Origin: Verrucomicrobium spinosum DSM 4136 = JCM 18804
GTDB taxonomy: Bacteria; Verrucomicrobiota; Verrucomicrobiia; Verrucomicrobiales; Verrucomicrobiaceae
NCBI RefSeq assembly: GCF_000172155.1
Contig: NZ_ABIZ01000001.1
Location: 7,411,105 to 7,475,104, forward strand
Direction of reading: 5' to 3'
DNA: 64,000 bases
The notes below the pieces were generated by a model. The model made no database searches, had not been told where the DNA came from, and was given only the letters and a program-made list of their open reading frames with translations. Within the stretch, counting starts at the first letter, position 1. Each line of letters starts with the position of its first letter. Positions 8,654 to 18,724 of the stretch are shown here, piece by piece. Made by a program: the position numbers and the translations under genes.

Positions 8654-10096
8654 TCACCGCGACGAAGGCGGCAGGAGACCAATGCCCCTTGATCTTCCTC
8701 CGCTTAACCCAGACTGCCGAACTTCGAACACTGGCGGATTGCGCGCCAGCTGTACCCGCTTCGCAAACTCGTCATTGTACAGGCGTCTGGTATCGGACAT
8801 CTCCAGCTTCGTGGTGGTAAAAACCGGCAGAATGGGAGTGCCATCTTCGCGGACCTCGTATTTCTCATTCTGCTGCTGAACCAAGAGCAGCCCACCCACC
8901 TTGCCGCCCGGCCTCTCCCCAACCAAAATATCCAGCCGGAAGGGTTCGTTGAGACTGACCCACTTGCCACAATAAGCAGTGCGACCACCGGAGATGGCAG
9001 GACCCTTGAAATCCTGTCTCATATCTTTGTCCTTGTCATACCCCTCCGCCATCGGCACCCAGGACCCATCCAGAACCGGTTTGTTGTTGATGTACACAAT
9101 GAGAAGATCGTCAAAGAAACCCACGAAGCGCCACATGCCCGGTCTCGGAGGAACGACGGTGCCTCCGTAGTGCACGAACCATCCGCTTGGCTCCACCTCC
9201 TTTTCGACATTGAAGCACTTGGGCCCTTCCGAGGCTTGCATATCGGCAGGCACCAGGAGGTAGGTGAAGTTTATCTGCTGCTTCGCCTTGTAGTATCCCC
9301 TCATGGAGTCGTCAGAGAATTTGGCTGCGGACACCTTGTGAACGGCCTCGATAAAAGCCCCCTTCGTATATCCGGTCGGCTCCCGCTCAGGATTCTGCTT
9401 GAGATCGTAAAAGGCTCCTGCCAGACCTCCGCTGTCACCCGCACGGCCAAAGACTGTCATGGGCGCAAACCCCTTCCCCCCGCCCATTCCTACCCCATTG
9501 CCAAACCCACCTCCTGAACCGCTTCCTCCAAAGCCCCCGCTGCCAAACGCGCCACCGCTGAGCCCTCCGCTCGTGGGACTGCTCATCTCCGGCATGTCCA
9601 GACTGTCCATAGGAAGGTCCGGCAAGGCGATGGCAGTGGATGAGGCGCTCGACACCACCCGCTTCAAGGGTGGGGACTTCGTCAGGTTGGACTGCTTCTT
9701 CTGCTTCAGTTGGGCATTCAACGAGGCTGACGCCGCCTGCCCCGCTTTGCTTCCCCCTCCCGGCAGAAAATCCACAGGAGTTTCTTTCTGAACGACCGTC
9801 TGCACCATGAAATAAGCACCCACCAGGATCGCCAAATGGATCAGCAAGCTTAGCCCCAGCGAGCCGCCACCGACCTTGCGCCAGTATTTGCCAATCACTC
9901 CTCGCGATCCTGCCGGAGCTATGGGAGGTGCCGCCACTTTGTCGCCCCCACTCAGCGAATCGCAAACCGGCAACGTTTCATGCCGTTCAGACTCAGGTGA
10001 ACAGGCAGCAACAACTGAATGACCAGCAGGCGTCAGTGCCGGGGTGGTGCCCAATACAGACGGAGACGGAGTCAGCGGTTTGATTTCAATTCTCAT
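8654..10096 (-). CDS. TonB-like inner-membrane protein with glycine-rich linker and PA14-like C-terminus
   Basis: This encodes about 480 residues. Residues near 80-105 (SLGLSLLIHLAILVGAYFMV) form a single membrane anchor as in TonB/energy-transducer proteins, preceded by a cytoplasmic Pro/Ser-rich stretch. A long linker ends in a Gly-rich block (FGSGGFGGSGSGGGFGNG). The C-terminal domain, with RPGMWRFVGFFDDLLIVYINNK, resembles the PA14-type beta-sandwich in which a small body moves over a carbohydrate, rather than the TonB C-terminal fold. I chose ATG 10096 because the frame extends upstream to 10309 without family-like sequence; that longer start is possible. It is divergent from the heparinase-like gene. 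The role is unknown; a surface or envelope sensor is possible. Confidence 0.6.
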   Translation of the reverse strand: MRIEIKPLTPSPSVLGTTPALTPAGHSVVAACSPESERHETLPVCDSLSGGDKVAAPPIAPAGSRGVIGKYWRKVGGGSLGLSLLIHLAILVGAYFMVQTVVQKETPVDFLPGGGSKAGQAASASLNAQLKQKKQSNLTKSPPLKRVVSSASSTAIALPDLPMDSLDMPEMSSPTSGGLSGGAFGSGGFGGSGSGGGFGNGVGMGGGKGFAPMTVFGRAGDSGGLAGAFYDLKQNPEREPTGYTKGAFIEAVHKVSAAKFSDDSMRGYYKAKQQINFTYLLVPADMQASEGPKCFNVEKEVEPSGWFVHYGGTVVPPRPGMWRFVGFFDDLLIVYINNKPVLDGSWVPMAEGYDKDKDMRQDFKGPAISGGRTAYCGKWVSLNEPFRLDILVGERPGGKVGGLLLVQQQNEKYEVREDGTPILPVFTTTKLEMSDTRRLYNDEFAKRVQLARNPPVFEVRQSGLSGGRSRGIGLLPPSSR

Positions 10097-10335
10097 GGAA
10101 TAAACCCAAACAATTCCCACCACGTCTTCTTTGAAATAGGGAGCATTGCGACCTTTCATCGGTTGATTGCGACAACTCCCCAATCCGTTGAACAATGGAA
10201 AAATAAAGTTCCATGAAACCTCATGAACCACTTGAGTAAAACGGAGAAGGATTCCTTGCGGCGGCAAGTCTCTCCTTACTTTTTTTACAACCCGTTCGTG
10301 AATCGGCACATAAAGACAGTGACTGCCAACACCTT

Positions 10336-13086
10336 ATGAGCATCGCCAAATCCATCAGCCCTCTCCTCGTCCTACTCACTGTCACGGGAGCCATGCACCC
10401 CTCGCGGGCGGCGGAGGAAAAACTGCCAGACGGTGTTCGCCGGGTGGGTCCGGCGGAGTTGCGGATTGATCGCGACTACATTGGCGCGCCTGGGCTGGAG
10501 CGTCCGACGCCGCAGGGCCTTGTCGATACGAACCCGCCCTGGCTGCATGTGCAGGTGCCGCTGCCACAGACCAAACAGGCGGTGCGGGAACAAAAGTGGC
10601 AACGGCGTTTTTACTTCAAGCTGTCTCAAGACCCCGGATTCAAGCGCGACGTCATTGAGAGCGGAGCGAAGCGCTGGTCCTTCTTCAACCCTTATCGCAA
10701 GCTAGCGACGGGCACCTGGTACTGGACCTATGGCGTGGCAGCGGCAGAATCGCCCAATGCGCCTGTCTGGCAAAAGGAGGTGTTCTCGTTCGTCGTGGAC
10801 GACCAGGCTTTCTCCCCGCCTGCCATTCCTCCCACTCCAGCACAGGCACTTGAGGCAATTCGCAAACTCAAAACGGGACCCGTGGCGGTCTGCATGAGCG
10901 AGGATATCGGCCACATGCTGCCGGATGAAGTCTGGCCGGAGGCAGCCGCGCGAATGCGCAAGGACGCCGAGCTTGCCCTGCGCAAGGGGGAGAGCGCGGT
11001 GAAGGTTGAGCTGACGGAAAAGAGCATCCCCGCGCATCTGGGTAAGGAGCCCAAAAAGAGCTTCTTCATGGTGAAGCTGCGCTCCCTTTTCACCGCTGAG
11101 GAGCGGCGTGTGGATGACCTCCTGCGGGGCTATCTGCTGACAGGTGATGAGCGCTACAAGAAACTTGGCGTGCAGCGCGCCATCGAACTGGAGAACGAGC
11201 GACTGCACCGCGTCTTTGACACGCCAGCTGGAAAAATTCCGCTAAGCGGCCCGGCCTTCTACAACACGGTGCCGATGCTGTTGCTGGATGCGTTTTGGGA
11301 TGATCTGCCCCAGGAGCAGCGGGACACTTTTGTTGCACTAGCCCTTGAGTTGATGGACAAGCACGGCAGTGGTTTCCCGCATCTGTTTGACCAGCTTGAG
11401 CACGCCCACTTCAACCAGCATGACTGGCAAGGCGACATCAAAAATATTCTCATTGGTTCCATCATCCTCTCCAGACATCGCAAAGAAATGGACGAATGGT
11501 TCGCCTACGCCTATGAACTGTGGCTCTACCGCAGCCCTGCCCTCAGCCGGACAGACGGCGGTTCCATGGATGGCAACGGATACCTCAGCGTGCATGACGA
11601 GCCGCTCACGCACCTGAACTGGATGCTCATGCGCCTCACTGGCTACAACTTCTTCCGGTCCAAACGGTGGTTCGCCAACTTTCCCGTTTACATGTCCTAC
11701 ATGAATCCGCCCGGCAACCCCGGGGCACCGTACAGCGACGGCGGTGATGGTGCTGCAGGCGTGCCCTACCTCACCCAGATGCTCGCCTATGTCTGCCCGG
11801 AAAATCCGGCGAACCTCTGGCGCCTCAAAACGATGGGCCGCCGTGATGCAGTGGATTTCAGCAATGATCTTGTAAAGGGATACAAGGCGATGGCGCTGCT
11901 GCAAATGTGGCATCAGTTCAAAGCGCCTGACGTGAGCAAGGCGCGTCCGCCTGAGAATTCCGCAGCCGCCTTCCGCGATGTCGGCATGGCCGGGATGCAC
12001 AGCGACATTTTGAATGCGAGCGACAATCTCGCGGTCAGCTTCAGTTCGGCGGTGAATGGCTCATTCCAGCATCTGCATCCGGCGCAGAACGCCTTCTGTG
12101 TCGGCTACGGAGGAGAGCCTTTGTTCTGGCGCAGTGGCTACTACAATGGCGGTCAGGCGCATGACGCGATGAGCTACAAAGCCTCGCGTGCGCACAACAC
12201 CCTTCTTGTCGATGGCCTCATGCAGGGCTTCGACCTCGGTGCCTATGGCTGGATGCCGCGCTTCGCCACCGGAAGCCGCATCAGTTACGCGCTCGGCGAT
12301 GCCTCGCACGCCTACAACGGGATGTTCCCGAAATACAAAGTCACCGAGCCAGACCAAGCGCTCCCCCCCGGACTGGAAGCCCTCGGCGTGCCCATCACAC
12401 GGGAGAACGGCTTTGGGAAACCTGGCGTCACCCGCTTCCGCCGGCACGTCGTCATGCTGCGCCCGAGCCACCTGATCATCTACGATGAGCTCGAGGCTGC
12501 AAAACCCGTGACCTGGACCTTCCAGCTGCACGCCCTTAAACTGATGCAGCAGCGCGGCAACGCGTGGTTCACCACCGCGAACAGCAAAGGCACCGGCAGT
12601 GCACGTCTGTTCTGCGCCGCACCCGTGGAGGGCAGCGTCACGGACCAGTTCTTCGCCGCACCCGTGGATGAGGAGAACAAGCGCGGCGGCAAGAATCCGC
12701 CCAACTGGCACGCCGCCATCTCCACGCGGGACAAACTCGCCGCCACGCGCTTCCTCACCATCATTGAGGTGCAGCCCGGGGAGGGCAAGTTGCAGGAGCC
12801 AACTCGCACAGGCGAAGGCAAAACGAGCTGGCAAGTCGGAGATTACCTCGTCAGCGCCAATCTGGATCCAAGCCGCCCCTCCCTGCTTGAGATCAAAGAC
12901 CTCGCCGGCACCTGCGCACTTGTCACGGGCCAGGCTGCCGAAGGAATCAGCCTTGGCTCAGACCGCCGCCCTGCCACGGCCAAAGGCAGCACGCTGCTCT
13001 GGGAGAAGCTGCCAGGACAACCAGAGGTCTTCCGCGAAGCCGTGGACCAGCTGCCACCCGTGCTAATCTACGGCAATCGCTACTAA
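10336..13086 (+). CDS. Heparinase II/III-like protein with DUF4962 N-terminal domain
   Basis: This is a 916-residue secreted protein with a signal peptide at residues 1-25 ([17 protein letters not shown]). The N-terminal part (about 40-400) matches the DUF4962/alpha-toroid layout of heparinase- and alginate-lyase-like proteins, including [13 protein letters not shown] and a Y/H-rich centre ([19 protein letters not shown]). From about 600 the sequence matches the heparinase II/III beta-sheet domain: [15 protein letters not shown], and [20 protein letters not shown]. The likely action is eliminative cleavage of an acidic, possibly sulfated, polysaccharide. It lies about 60 bases ahead of a sulfatase gene on the same strand, so the two may form a unit. 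Substrate is not readable from the sequence. Confidence 0.85.
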   Translation: MSIAKSISPLLVLLTVTGAMHPSRAAEEKLPDGVRRVGPAELRIDRDYIGAPGLERPTPQGLVDTNPPWLHVQVPLPQTKQAVREQKWQRRFYFKLSQDPGFKRDVIESGAKRWSFFNPYRKLATGTWYWTYGVAAAESPNAPVWQKEVFSFVVDDQAFSPPAIPPTPAQALEAIRKLKTGPVAVCMSEDIGHMLPDEVWPEAAARMRKDAELALRKGESAVKVELTEKSIPAHLGKEPKKSFFMVKLRSLFTAEERRVDDLLRGYLLTGDERYKKLGVQRAIELENERLHRVFDTPAGKIPLSGPAFYNTVPMLLLDAFWDDLPQEQRDTFVALALELMDKHGSGFPHLFDQLEHAHFNQHDWQGDIKNILIGSIILSRHRKEMDEWFAYAYELWLYRSPALSRTDGGSMDGNGYLSVHDEPLTHLNWMLMRLTGYNFFRSKRWFANFPVYMSYMNPPGNPGAPYSDGGDGAAGVPYLTQMLAYVCPENPANLWRLKTMGRRDAVDFSNDLVKGYKAMALLQMWHQFKAPDVSKARPPENSAAAFRDVGMAGMHSDILNASDNLAVSFSSAVNGSFQHLHPAQNAFCVGYGGEPLFWRSGYYNGGQAHDAMSYKASRAHNTLLVDGLMQGFDLGAYGWMPRFATGSRISYALGDASHAYNGMFPKYKVTEPDQALPPGLEALGVPITRENGFGKPGVTRFRRHVVMLRPSHLIIYDELEAAKPVTWTFQLHALKLMQQRGNAWFTTANSKGTGSARLFCAAPVEGSVTDQFFAAPVDEENKRGGKNPPNWHAAISTRDKLAATRFLTIIEVQPGEGKLQEPTRTGEGKTSWQVGDYLVSANLDPSRPSLLEIKDLAGTCALVTGQAAEGISLGSDRRPATAKGSTLLWEKLPGQPEVFREAVDQLPPVLIYGNRY

Positions 13087-13145
13087 CTAAAAACCCTGTT
13101 TCTGCGCTAAACTCTCTGTCGCGCAGTCGTCTGCCTGCATTCCCC

Positions 13146-14670
13146 ATGAAACCAAGGTGCCTGATCCTTCCACTGGTCTTCCTACCCCTCGCCGGCACCA
13201 TGCACGCCGCCACCGTGCCCAAGTCTCCCAACATAGTGATCCTCTACGCGGATGACATGGGATATGGGGACCTTGGCATACAAAATCCGGAGTCCAAGAT
13301 TCCCACCCCCAACCTCGACCAGCTCGCCAAAGAAGGGATGCGGTTCACTGATGCGCACAGCTCTTCAGGGATCTGCACGCCATCGCGGTTCGCGCTCCTA
13401 ACCGGCATGTATCACTGGCGTCGTCTGCACGGCATCGTGAACAGCTGGGACAAGTCGGTGTTCAAGGAAGAGGACGTCACCCTGCCGGAGATGCTGAAGC
13501 AGAACGGCTACACCACCGCCTGCATCGGGAAGTGGCATCTGGGATGGGATTGGGAGGCTTTGCGAAAGCCGGATGCCCCCAAACCACTGGTAGGAAACAA
13601 CAAACAAGTTCGCGCCGCTGCGGAATTTGACTGGAGCAAACCCCATTCCCGACGGCCCCCTGGCTCACGGGTTTGATCACTACTTCGGTGACGACGTGCC
13701 CAACTTCCCACCCTACACCTGGATCAAGGACGACCGGGTGGCGACACCACCCACGGCCCCCTTTGTGGCGAATCCAAAACCTGAAGAAGGGAGTGCGGAA
13801 GCGCGCCCCGGCCCCATGGCGGAGGGATGGCGGCTCGACGCCGTCATGCCTACCCTCACCAAGACGGCGGTGGATTGGATCGCCTCGCAGAAAGGAAGCG
13901 ACAAGCCCTTCTTTCTCTACTTCCCCTGGACCTCCCCTCACGCCCCCATTGTGCCAACGCCTGAGTGGAAGGGGCGGACTCAAGCCGGGCCCTATGGCGA
14001 CTACATGGCACAGAGTGACTGGACGGCCGGTGAGGTGCTCAAAGCCCTCAAGGAAAATGGCTTCGCGGAAAACACCATTGTCATCTTCAGCGCCGACAAT
14101 GGCCCGGAACACTTTGCCTATGATCGTGCCCGCGAGAAGGGACACCGGAGCATGGGAGAGTTTCGTGGGTTGAAACGCGACCTTTGGGAAGGCGGGCACC
14201 GGGTTCCATTCACCGTCCGCTGGCCGCGCGTGGTGCCGAAGGGCAGCGTCTCCGACGGGCTCCTCAGCCAGACGGACCTCTTTGCCACACTGGCCACAGC
14301 CATCGGGGCCAAACTCCCCCCACAGTCCGCGCCGGACAGCTTCAACCAACTGGAGCTCTGGAAGGGCACGGGATCCAGCACCCGCCCAAGCATGGTGCAC
14401 AATACTTCCAAAGGCAGCTACGCCATCCGCAGGGGTACCTGGACCCTTGTGGATGCCCCGTCAGGGGCAGGCACCAGAGTTCCCAAAGGGTGGGACGAGG
14501 CCAACGGCATCGATGCAGACGACCAACCTGCCGCCCTGTACGACATGCGGACAGATCCCGGCCAGAAGCACAATCTTCTGACCCAGCATCCCGACGTGGT
14601 GGCGGCGCTGAGGCAGGAGTTCCGGCAGATTCAGGAGAGTGGGCGCAGCAGACCTGCTCCTACTGAGTAG
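13146..14670 (+). pseudogene. Sulfatase broken by a one-base insertion (frameshift at a CCCC run)
   Basis: This is an arylsulfatase-family gene in two frames. The first frame runs from ATG 13146 with a signal peptide, [14 protein letters not shown] (metal Asp residues) and [15 protein letters not shown], where Cys77 of C-T-P-S-R is the formylglycine site. It breaks at about 13641-13644. The second frame carries [25 protein letters not shown], then FSADNGPEHFAYD, GGHRVPFTVRWP and the C-terminal subdomain to 14670. Reading AAACCCATT instead of AAACCCCATT restores [16 protein letters not shown], so one extra C explains the break. Either the gene is inactive in this strain or this is a sequence error; nothing suggests programmed frameshifting. 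It follows the heparinase-like gene on the same strand. Confidence 0.85.
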
Positions 14671-14694
14671 GGCGGATTCCGGGGGGGGCGCGCA

Positions 14695-15603
14695 TCACTT
14701 TGTCATGGCTGGGCGTGGTTTGGGATACGGCGTCTCAGTTCTTTTTTGCAGATGCTTGTGCGCCCCCTTGGGATGGGTGGCCTCGGTCATGCTCTGATGT
14801 GCAACGGTCCTCCGGTCCTTGCTCGATCCCTTGAGCTCATCGAGCAGGTCGCCCACCCCCTCAAGGACGCAAGTCGGCTGGTAAACATAGTTCCCCAGAT
14901 CTTCAAGCCGGGTGGAACCCGTCAGTACCAGACAGGCCTGCATTCCCACCTCGATGGCACCACGGATATCAGTCTCCATGGTGTCACCTACCATCATCAC
15001 CTCTTCAGTCCGGCGTTGAAGCAGCCGCCTTGCTCTTTGAAACATGTAGGGGTTGGGCTTGCCCAGGAAGTACGCACGTTGTCCCGTGCTGGCCTCCAGA
15101 TACGCAGCCAGAGCCCCTGCACCTGGCCGGGTGACTTCATTCTTTACTGGGCACCAGTTGTCCGGATTCGTCGCTACAAGCCGGGCCCCGCGCTCAAGCA
15201 ATTCATGTGCCTTTGAGAGCTTTTCCGTGGACTGCATCCCTTCCCCCACCACGACATAGGTCGGGCGTATCGAGTCATTGGGGATTCCGGCCTTCTGTAG
15301 CGCCAGATTAAGACCCGCATCCCCCATGACAAAGGCAGTACAGCAAGGATGAGTCCCGGCAAGAAACTCTGCCGTGTTCATGGCCGCCGTGTAAAAGTGC
15401 CTGACGGAGAGTCCACTGATGCCCAGATGACTTAGCTTCACCACCAGATCCTCCGGCGTGGGGGCGGAGTTGTTTGTCACAAACACGAAAGGTGTGGCGC
15501 TCTCGATGAGGAAGTGCACAAACTCAGCCGCCCTGGGGAGCAGGTGATTCTCGCGGTAGATGACTCCATCCATATCAATCAGAAGTCCTTTGGTCTGTGG
15601 CAT
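14695..15603 (-). CDS. HAD-IIA family phosphatase (NagD-like)
   Basis: This is a cytoplasmic HAD-superfamily phosphatase. Motif I is LLIDMDGV with nucleophile Asp10 and Asp12, motif II is FVTNNS (residues 41-46), the motif III Lys is in LGKPNP (Lys182), and motif IV is MVGDTMETDI with Asp207 and Asp212. Order and spacing match the NagD/p-nitrophenylphosphatase (HAD-IIA) class, whose substrates are small phosphates such as nucleotides or phosphoglycolate. The last about 50 residues (from ELKGSSKDRR) are basic and unlike the family, so they are probably a lineage-specific tail. The gene converges on the broken sulfatase with only 24 bases between the stops; the intervening DNA includes a G8 run. 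Confidence 0.85.
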   Translation of the reverse strand: MPQTKGLLIDMDGVIYRENHLLPRAAEFVHFLIESATPFVFVTNNSAPTPEDLVVKLSHLGISGLSVRHFYTAAMNTAEFLAGTHPCCTAFVMGDAGLNLALQKAGIPNDSIRPTYVVVGEGMQSTEKLSKAHELLERGARLVATNPDNWCPVKNEVTRPGAGALAAYLEASTGQRAYFLGKPNPYMFQRARRLLQRRTEEVMMVGDTMETDIRGAIEVGMQACLVLTGSTRLEDLGNYVYQPTCVLEGVGDLLDELKGSSKDRRTVAHQSMTEATHPKGAHKHLQKRTETPYPKPRPAMTK

Positions 15604-16196
15604 AGCAATGTTTGGGGTGTCAGTTCAGGGGAGAGGTCGTTGCTTCTGTCTTTGACTATAAAGAACCGCCTGCGTGCGCCGCCGGAAGGAATCTCCCGCG
15701 GCATTCGTCAATGCGGTGCCCCTGATCCACTTCGACCGCCTTTTGTAAACAGAGCGAATGAATCCGCGCCGAAGCATCGCTTCGGCACGGAAGGGCAGCC
15801 CACGCTTCAGCAGGACTGAGTCCAGCAGCCCCCCTCAATGCCTGACGCATTGCGTCAAGGTTATGACAGATCGCGCAATGTCACACTCCAACAAAATAGA
15901 GGAAACAATCTCCTTCTTCGATGCAGGCGGTTGAACGCCCGGCCAGCCATCAAACAAACCTTCTCCCGCCTCAGTCTCTTCAGCAGACGACAAAATGCCC
16001 GCACATCCGTCCGCTGTTGAGGCACGGCTACGCCCAGTGCGCCCCCACAGTAAGAACCTGTTGGGATCAAATAAACCGCAGGGGCAGGCCTTCATCCCGG
16101 CGGAGCCACTCTTATCTCATTCCCTCCACTGAACCTGCCGCACCCGGATGTTTTCATCCAAACAGGTTCTAAAGGGTGGAATAGAAACGGGCGTGG
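15604..16196. other. Intergenic stretch with a small inverted-repeat element
   Basis: No convincing gene is seen in about 590 bases. Short open frames on both strands between 15656 and 16095 lack family features and a ribosome site. The stretch holds the 121-base inverted-repeat element at 16052-16172. The DNA next to it (15838-16050) could be decayed transposase sequence, but I could not assign a family. Confidence 0.5.
16052..16172. repeat. MITE-like element with imperfect terminal inverted repeats
   Basis: TAAGAACCTGTTGGGAT at 16052-16068 is matched in inverted orientation by TTAGAACCTGTTTGGAT (reverse complement of 16156-16172). The element is 121 bases long and has no room for a transposase. 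AGAACCTGTT-type ends resemble those of IS5-group elements, but the assignment is by eye. No target duplication beyond a possible TA was found. Confidence 0.5.
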
Positions 16197-16919
16197 TCAC
16201 GGAAGCTCACGAACGCGCAAGTTGCGAAACTCCACCGGCGATCCTTCACTTTCCAGGCAGAGATAACCCGTGAGGGGCGAGCACCGGGTCCCACCCGAGA
16301 CTTCCTCCCCGTTTACCCACAGGCGCACCTCGCCATTGATTGCGCGCACATAGTAGTGGTTCCATTCGTTGACACCTTTGCTCAGGCTCTTGCGGGGAAA
16401 GCTGCGCTTCTTGTCCGGTGCAGTCGGAGCAAAGGGTGTCATCTTGGCAACCCCCACGGGGAAAACATCACCATGAGTGGTGAACCAGTCGGCGGGCTTC
16501 TTGTAGGCCTTCTCGTACTGCTCGGTGTAGCCATGGTCGAGCACCTGCACCTCGATCCCGTGGGGAAGAGACCGTTTGCCTTGCTCGACGAGGGCAATCG
16601 ACTCCGGAGATGTCCACAAGAAAATTCCTGAATTCCCTCCTGCCTTCAAATGCCGCCACTCCACAACCAGCTCAAAGTTGGTGATCATCTTGACGGTTCG
16701 GATGACGCCCGTGGGTTTACCCGTGCAGGAAATAAGTCCGTCTTTCCATTTCCACGTTTCCGGTGGGCAGTTGACCCGGGTGAAGTCTCCTTCGACCATG
16801 GCGCGCCAGCCTTCTTCCGTACCGTCAACGAAGGCTTTGGAAAGCGGCTCAGCCCCATGCCCGCTTGCAGCCACGGCCAGAGCACAGGCAAGGGAGAAAA
16901 TTTCAAAAAGATGTCGCAT
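16197..16919 (-). CDS. DUF1080 (3-keto-disaccharide hydrolase-like) secreted protein
   Basis: This is a 240-residue protein with a signal peptide (residues 1-23, ending near ASGHGAE). The single beta-jelly-roll domain matches DUF1080, the family later named 3-keto-disaccharide hydrolase. It has WKWKDGLISCTGKPTGVIRT, FELVVEWRHLKAGGNSGIFLW, GIEVQVLDHGY and GYLCLESEGSPVEFRNLRV. Members are abundant in Verrucomicrobia and Planctomycetes, often secreted beside sugar oxidoreductases and sulfatases. The fold is laminin G/concanavalin-like, so sugar binding or hydrolysis is the expected role. The gene stands alone here, with no oxidoreductase next to it. ATG 16919 directly precedes the signal peptide. 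Confidence 0.85.
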   Translation of the reverse strand: MRHLFEIFSLACALAVAASGHGAEPLSKAFVDGTEEGWRAMVEGDFTRVNCPPETWKWKDGLISCTGKPTGVIRTVKMITNFELVVEWRHLKAGGNSGIFLWTSPESIALVEQGKRSLPHGIEVQVLDHGYTEQYEKAYKKPADWFTTHGDVFPVGVAKMTPFAPTAPDKKRSFPRKSLSKGVNEWNHYYVRAINGEVRLWVNGEEVSGGTRCSPLTGYLCLESEGSPVEFRNLRVRELP

Positions 16920-17248
16920 GAACTATATAAAATCGATTGGGGCTTCTGCTTTCATCCCGACGTTGCATTTTGCGCCGTCACCGATCTTCCAACCGGATTC
17001 AGGATCACAAAAGACATCGGACTCAATGGAAAAATGTCACCACCGAGCGGAACGTTCCGAAAAAAGCCAGTGGGGACTCAACCTGTAGGCGCAAAATGCA
17101 TTCGCGACGCACCGGCTCAAAGTAAGCGACCCGCTCTTCTGTGCTGCTGAAACGATTCTGCAACCAGATGCCCTCTCAAAAGGGAGGGCACCCAAATGCC
17201 TTCACGTCACCTCGCGGTTGTTACCCAAGGATGACGATCATGCGGTCT
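16920..17248. other. Intergenic stretch
   Basis: No gene is seen in about 330 bases between the DUF1080 start and the hydrolase stop. The only clear structure is the hairpin at 17169-17190. Confidence 0.5.
17169..17190 (-). terminator. Hairpin behind the SHD1-hydrolase gene
   Basis: TGCCCTCTC (17169-17177) can pair with GGGAGGGCA (17182-17190) around an AAAA loop, giving a 9-pair stem with one G-T pair. It lies about 60 bases past the stop of the minus-strand hydrolase gene. There is no following T run, so it is a weak intrinsic terminator candidate at best. Confidence 0.4.
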
Positions 17249-18577
17249 TCAAGCTTTCGGCTTGGCCAGCATTCGCAGGATTTCGGCCTGTGGAAGACTC
17301 TGAAACTTGCTCGCGATTTTTTCTGCCTCAGCTTCGCGATCTGGATTGGGGCTCTTGCCTTTCTCGTAGAGAGCATAGTGCTTTTTTGCGAATTCATTCA
17401 CAGCCTCATTGGCGGCGCGGCCCGCAAGAACCTCCGGGTCCTTCGCCAGCTTGGCCATTGTTTGAGTCGCAGTGGTCTTGATGAGAGGTTCACCAGGAAA
17501 CCCGGCAAGAACAGCCATCCAATCCGCCTTGTCCCATACACGGAGGCCCGGCGCCATGACCCTCAGCCAAATGGCGCGAGAATAGCGCAGCTGTTGCTCC
17601 CGCAGCGCAGGTGTGGGTTTGGTCACATCTTTCAGGGCCACACCAAGGACAAAGGAGAATCCGTCAGCGATCAACTCGGAACTGGCCCATGCATGCTTCC
17701 CTGGAAAGAAGGTGAGTTTGCTCCGCCCCGCATCAAGGTTGACCTGACTGCTGACGGCCTCATCCCGGTTGAAGCAGTTCGTGCCCATGAGACTGCAAAC
17801 CGGCAGGCCGGACCGCAGCTTCGCGATCCGGCACACTTTGCTGTTTTCTTCATCCGGATAGACGCCCATCCCAGATCCGCAGGCAAGTATTCCCGCTATC
17901 GAAGGATCCGTCTCTGCCAGCAGGTAGGCCATGCGCGAGCCGCCGGAAAAACCGGAGGCAAACGACAACTCCGCGAGCACCGGAAGGCGGCTCTTCACAT
18001 CTGCCACCATGGCCTGCACCGCCTCGTCCGACGGTCCAAAGCCATTCTTGGCTTCCTTCGAGGCGACGAGAATCACACCATGGCGCTCGGCTGTAGCCAC
18101 ATAGCGCTGCACGGTGCTTGCCTTGCCGCCACCCGGATCCATCAAATAGATGACCGGGTACTGGCGGGACCTGCGAAAGGTCTTGGGGAGATAGACAAAA
18201 TAAGACCACTCTCTGGACAGTTTGCACGGGATGGCCGCGCTGATTTTTCCCGGTTCCGCTGGAAAGTCGGCGATCACCTGTTCCCCGGCAGAAGCGGCCT
18301 CTTCAGGCTGGAGCAACTTCTCAATCGCGGCGTTTTTCGATTCATCAATGAACCGCCGGTCATTCTCACTCAAGAGTTGAGAAGACACCGTCAGACGTTT
18401 CCCAGTCCGCAGTTCCAACACCACGGCAGTTTCAGATGCCTCCAGCAATCGTGCCTCCATTTCACTCCCTGCCGTGCTCCTCCATAGACGCCAATCTTCC
18501 CCGTGGACGATCGAGTTACAGAGGCAAAGCGCGAGAAGTGAAAATTGAAAGAACGACGTGCGGGGCTTGCGAATCAT
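17249..18577 (-). CDS. Secreted SHD1-domain / alpha-beta hydrolase protein
   Basis: This encodes 442 residues from ATG 18577, chosen because a signal peptide begins there (FFQFSLLALCLCNSIVHG). Residues about 29-75 (DWRLWRSTAGSEMEARLLEA, then a VVLELRTGKRLTVSSQLLSE strand pattern) match the SLA1-homology SHD1 domain that many Verrucomicrobia and Planctomycetes put on secreted proteins. The rest resembles an alpha/beta-hydrolase of the PHB-depolymerase/feruloyl-esterase kind. It has YPVIYLMDPGGG, HGVILVASKEAKNG, and a nucleophile elbow SGFSGGSRMAYLL with Ser in G-F-S-G-G. The C-terminal 150 residues are helical and unassigned. Substrate unknown. It stands alone downstream of the phosphonate operon. 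Confidence 0.7.
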   Translation of the reverse strand: MIRKPRTSFFQFSLLALCLCNSIVHGEDWRLWRSTAGSEMEARLLEASETAVVLELRTGKRLTVSSQLLSENDRRFIDESKNAAIEKLLQPEEAASAGEQVIADFPAEPGKISAAIPCKLSREWSYFVYLPKTFRRSRQYPVIYLMDPGGGKASTVQRYVATAERHGVILVASKEAKNGFGPSDEAVQAMVADVKSRLPVLAELSFASGFSGGSRMAYLLAETDPSIAGILACGSGMGVYPDEENSKVCRIAKLRSGLPVCSLMGTNCFNRDEAVSSQVNLDAGRSKLTFFPGKHAWASSELIADGFSFVLGVALKDVTKPTPALREQQLRYSRAIWLRVMAPGLRVWDKADWMAVLAGFPGEPLIKTTATQTMAKLAKDPEVLAGRAANEAVNEFAKKHYALYEKGKSPNPDREAEAEKIASKFQSLPQAEILRMLAKPKA

Positions 18578-18724
18578 ACAGACACGATGGCATGACGCCG
18601 GCCTGCATCGTGGTACATGACTAGATACGATAAATTTTTGTCCGAAAGCGCGCCATCCACAGAACCGGTCGGAGATAGCTGCATGGCACAATCGCCGACA
18701 GTTGAGGCGGCAAAGGCTAAAGCC

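Noticed and set aside
13146-14670. Programmed frameshifting in the sulfatase
   Set aside because: No slippery heptamer or stimulatory structure; a single extra C in CCCC is the simpler explanation.
15835-16095. Small minus-strand reading frame of 86 codons
   Set aside because: It overlaps the inverted-repeat element, has no ribosome site or family pattern, and an equally good frame exists on the other strand.
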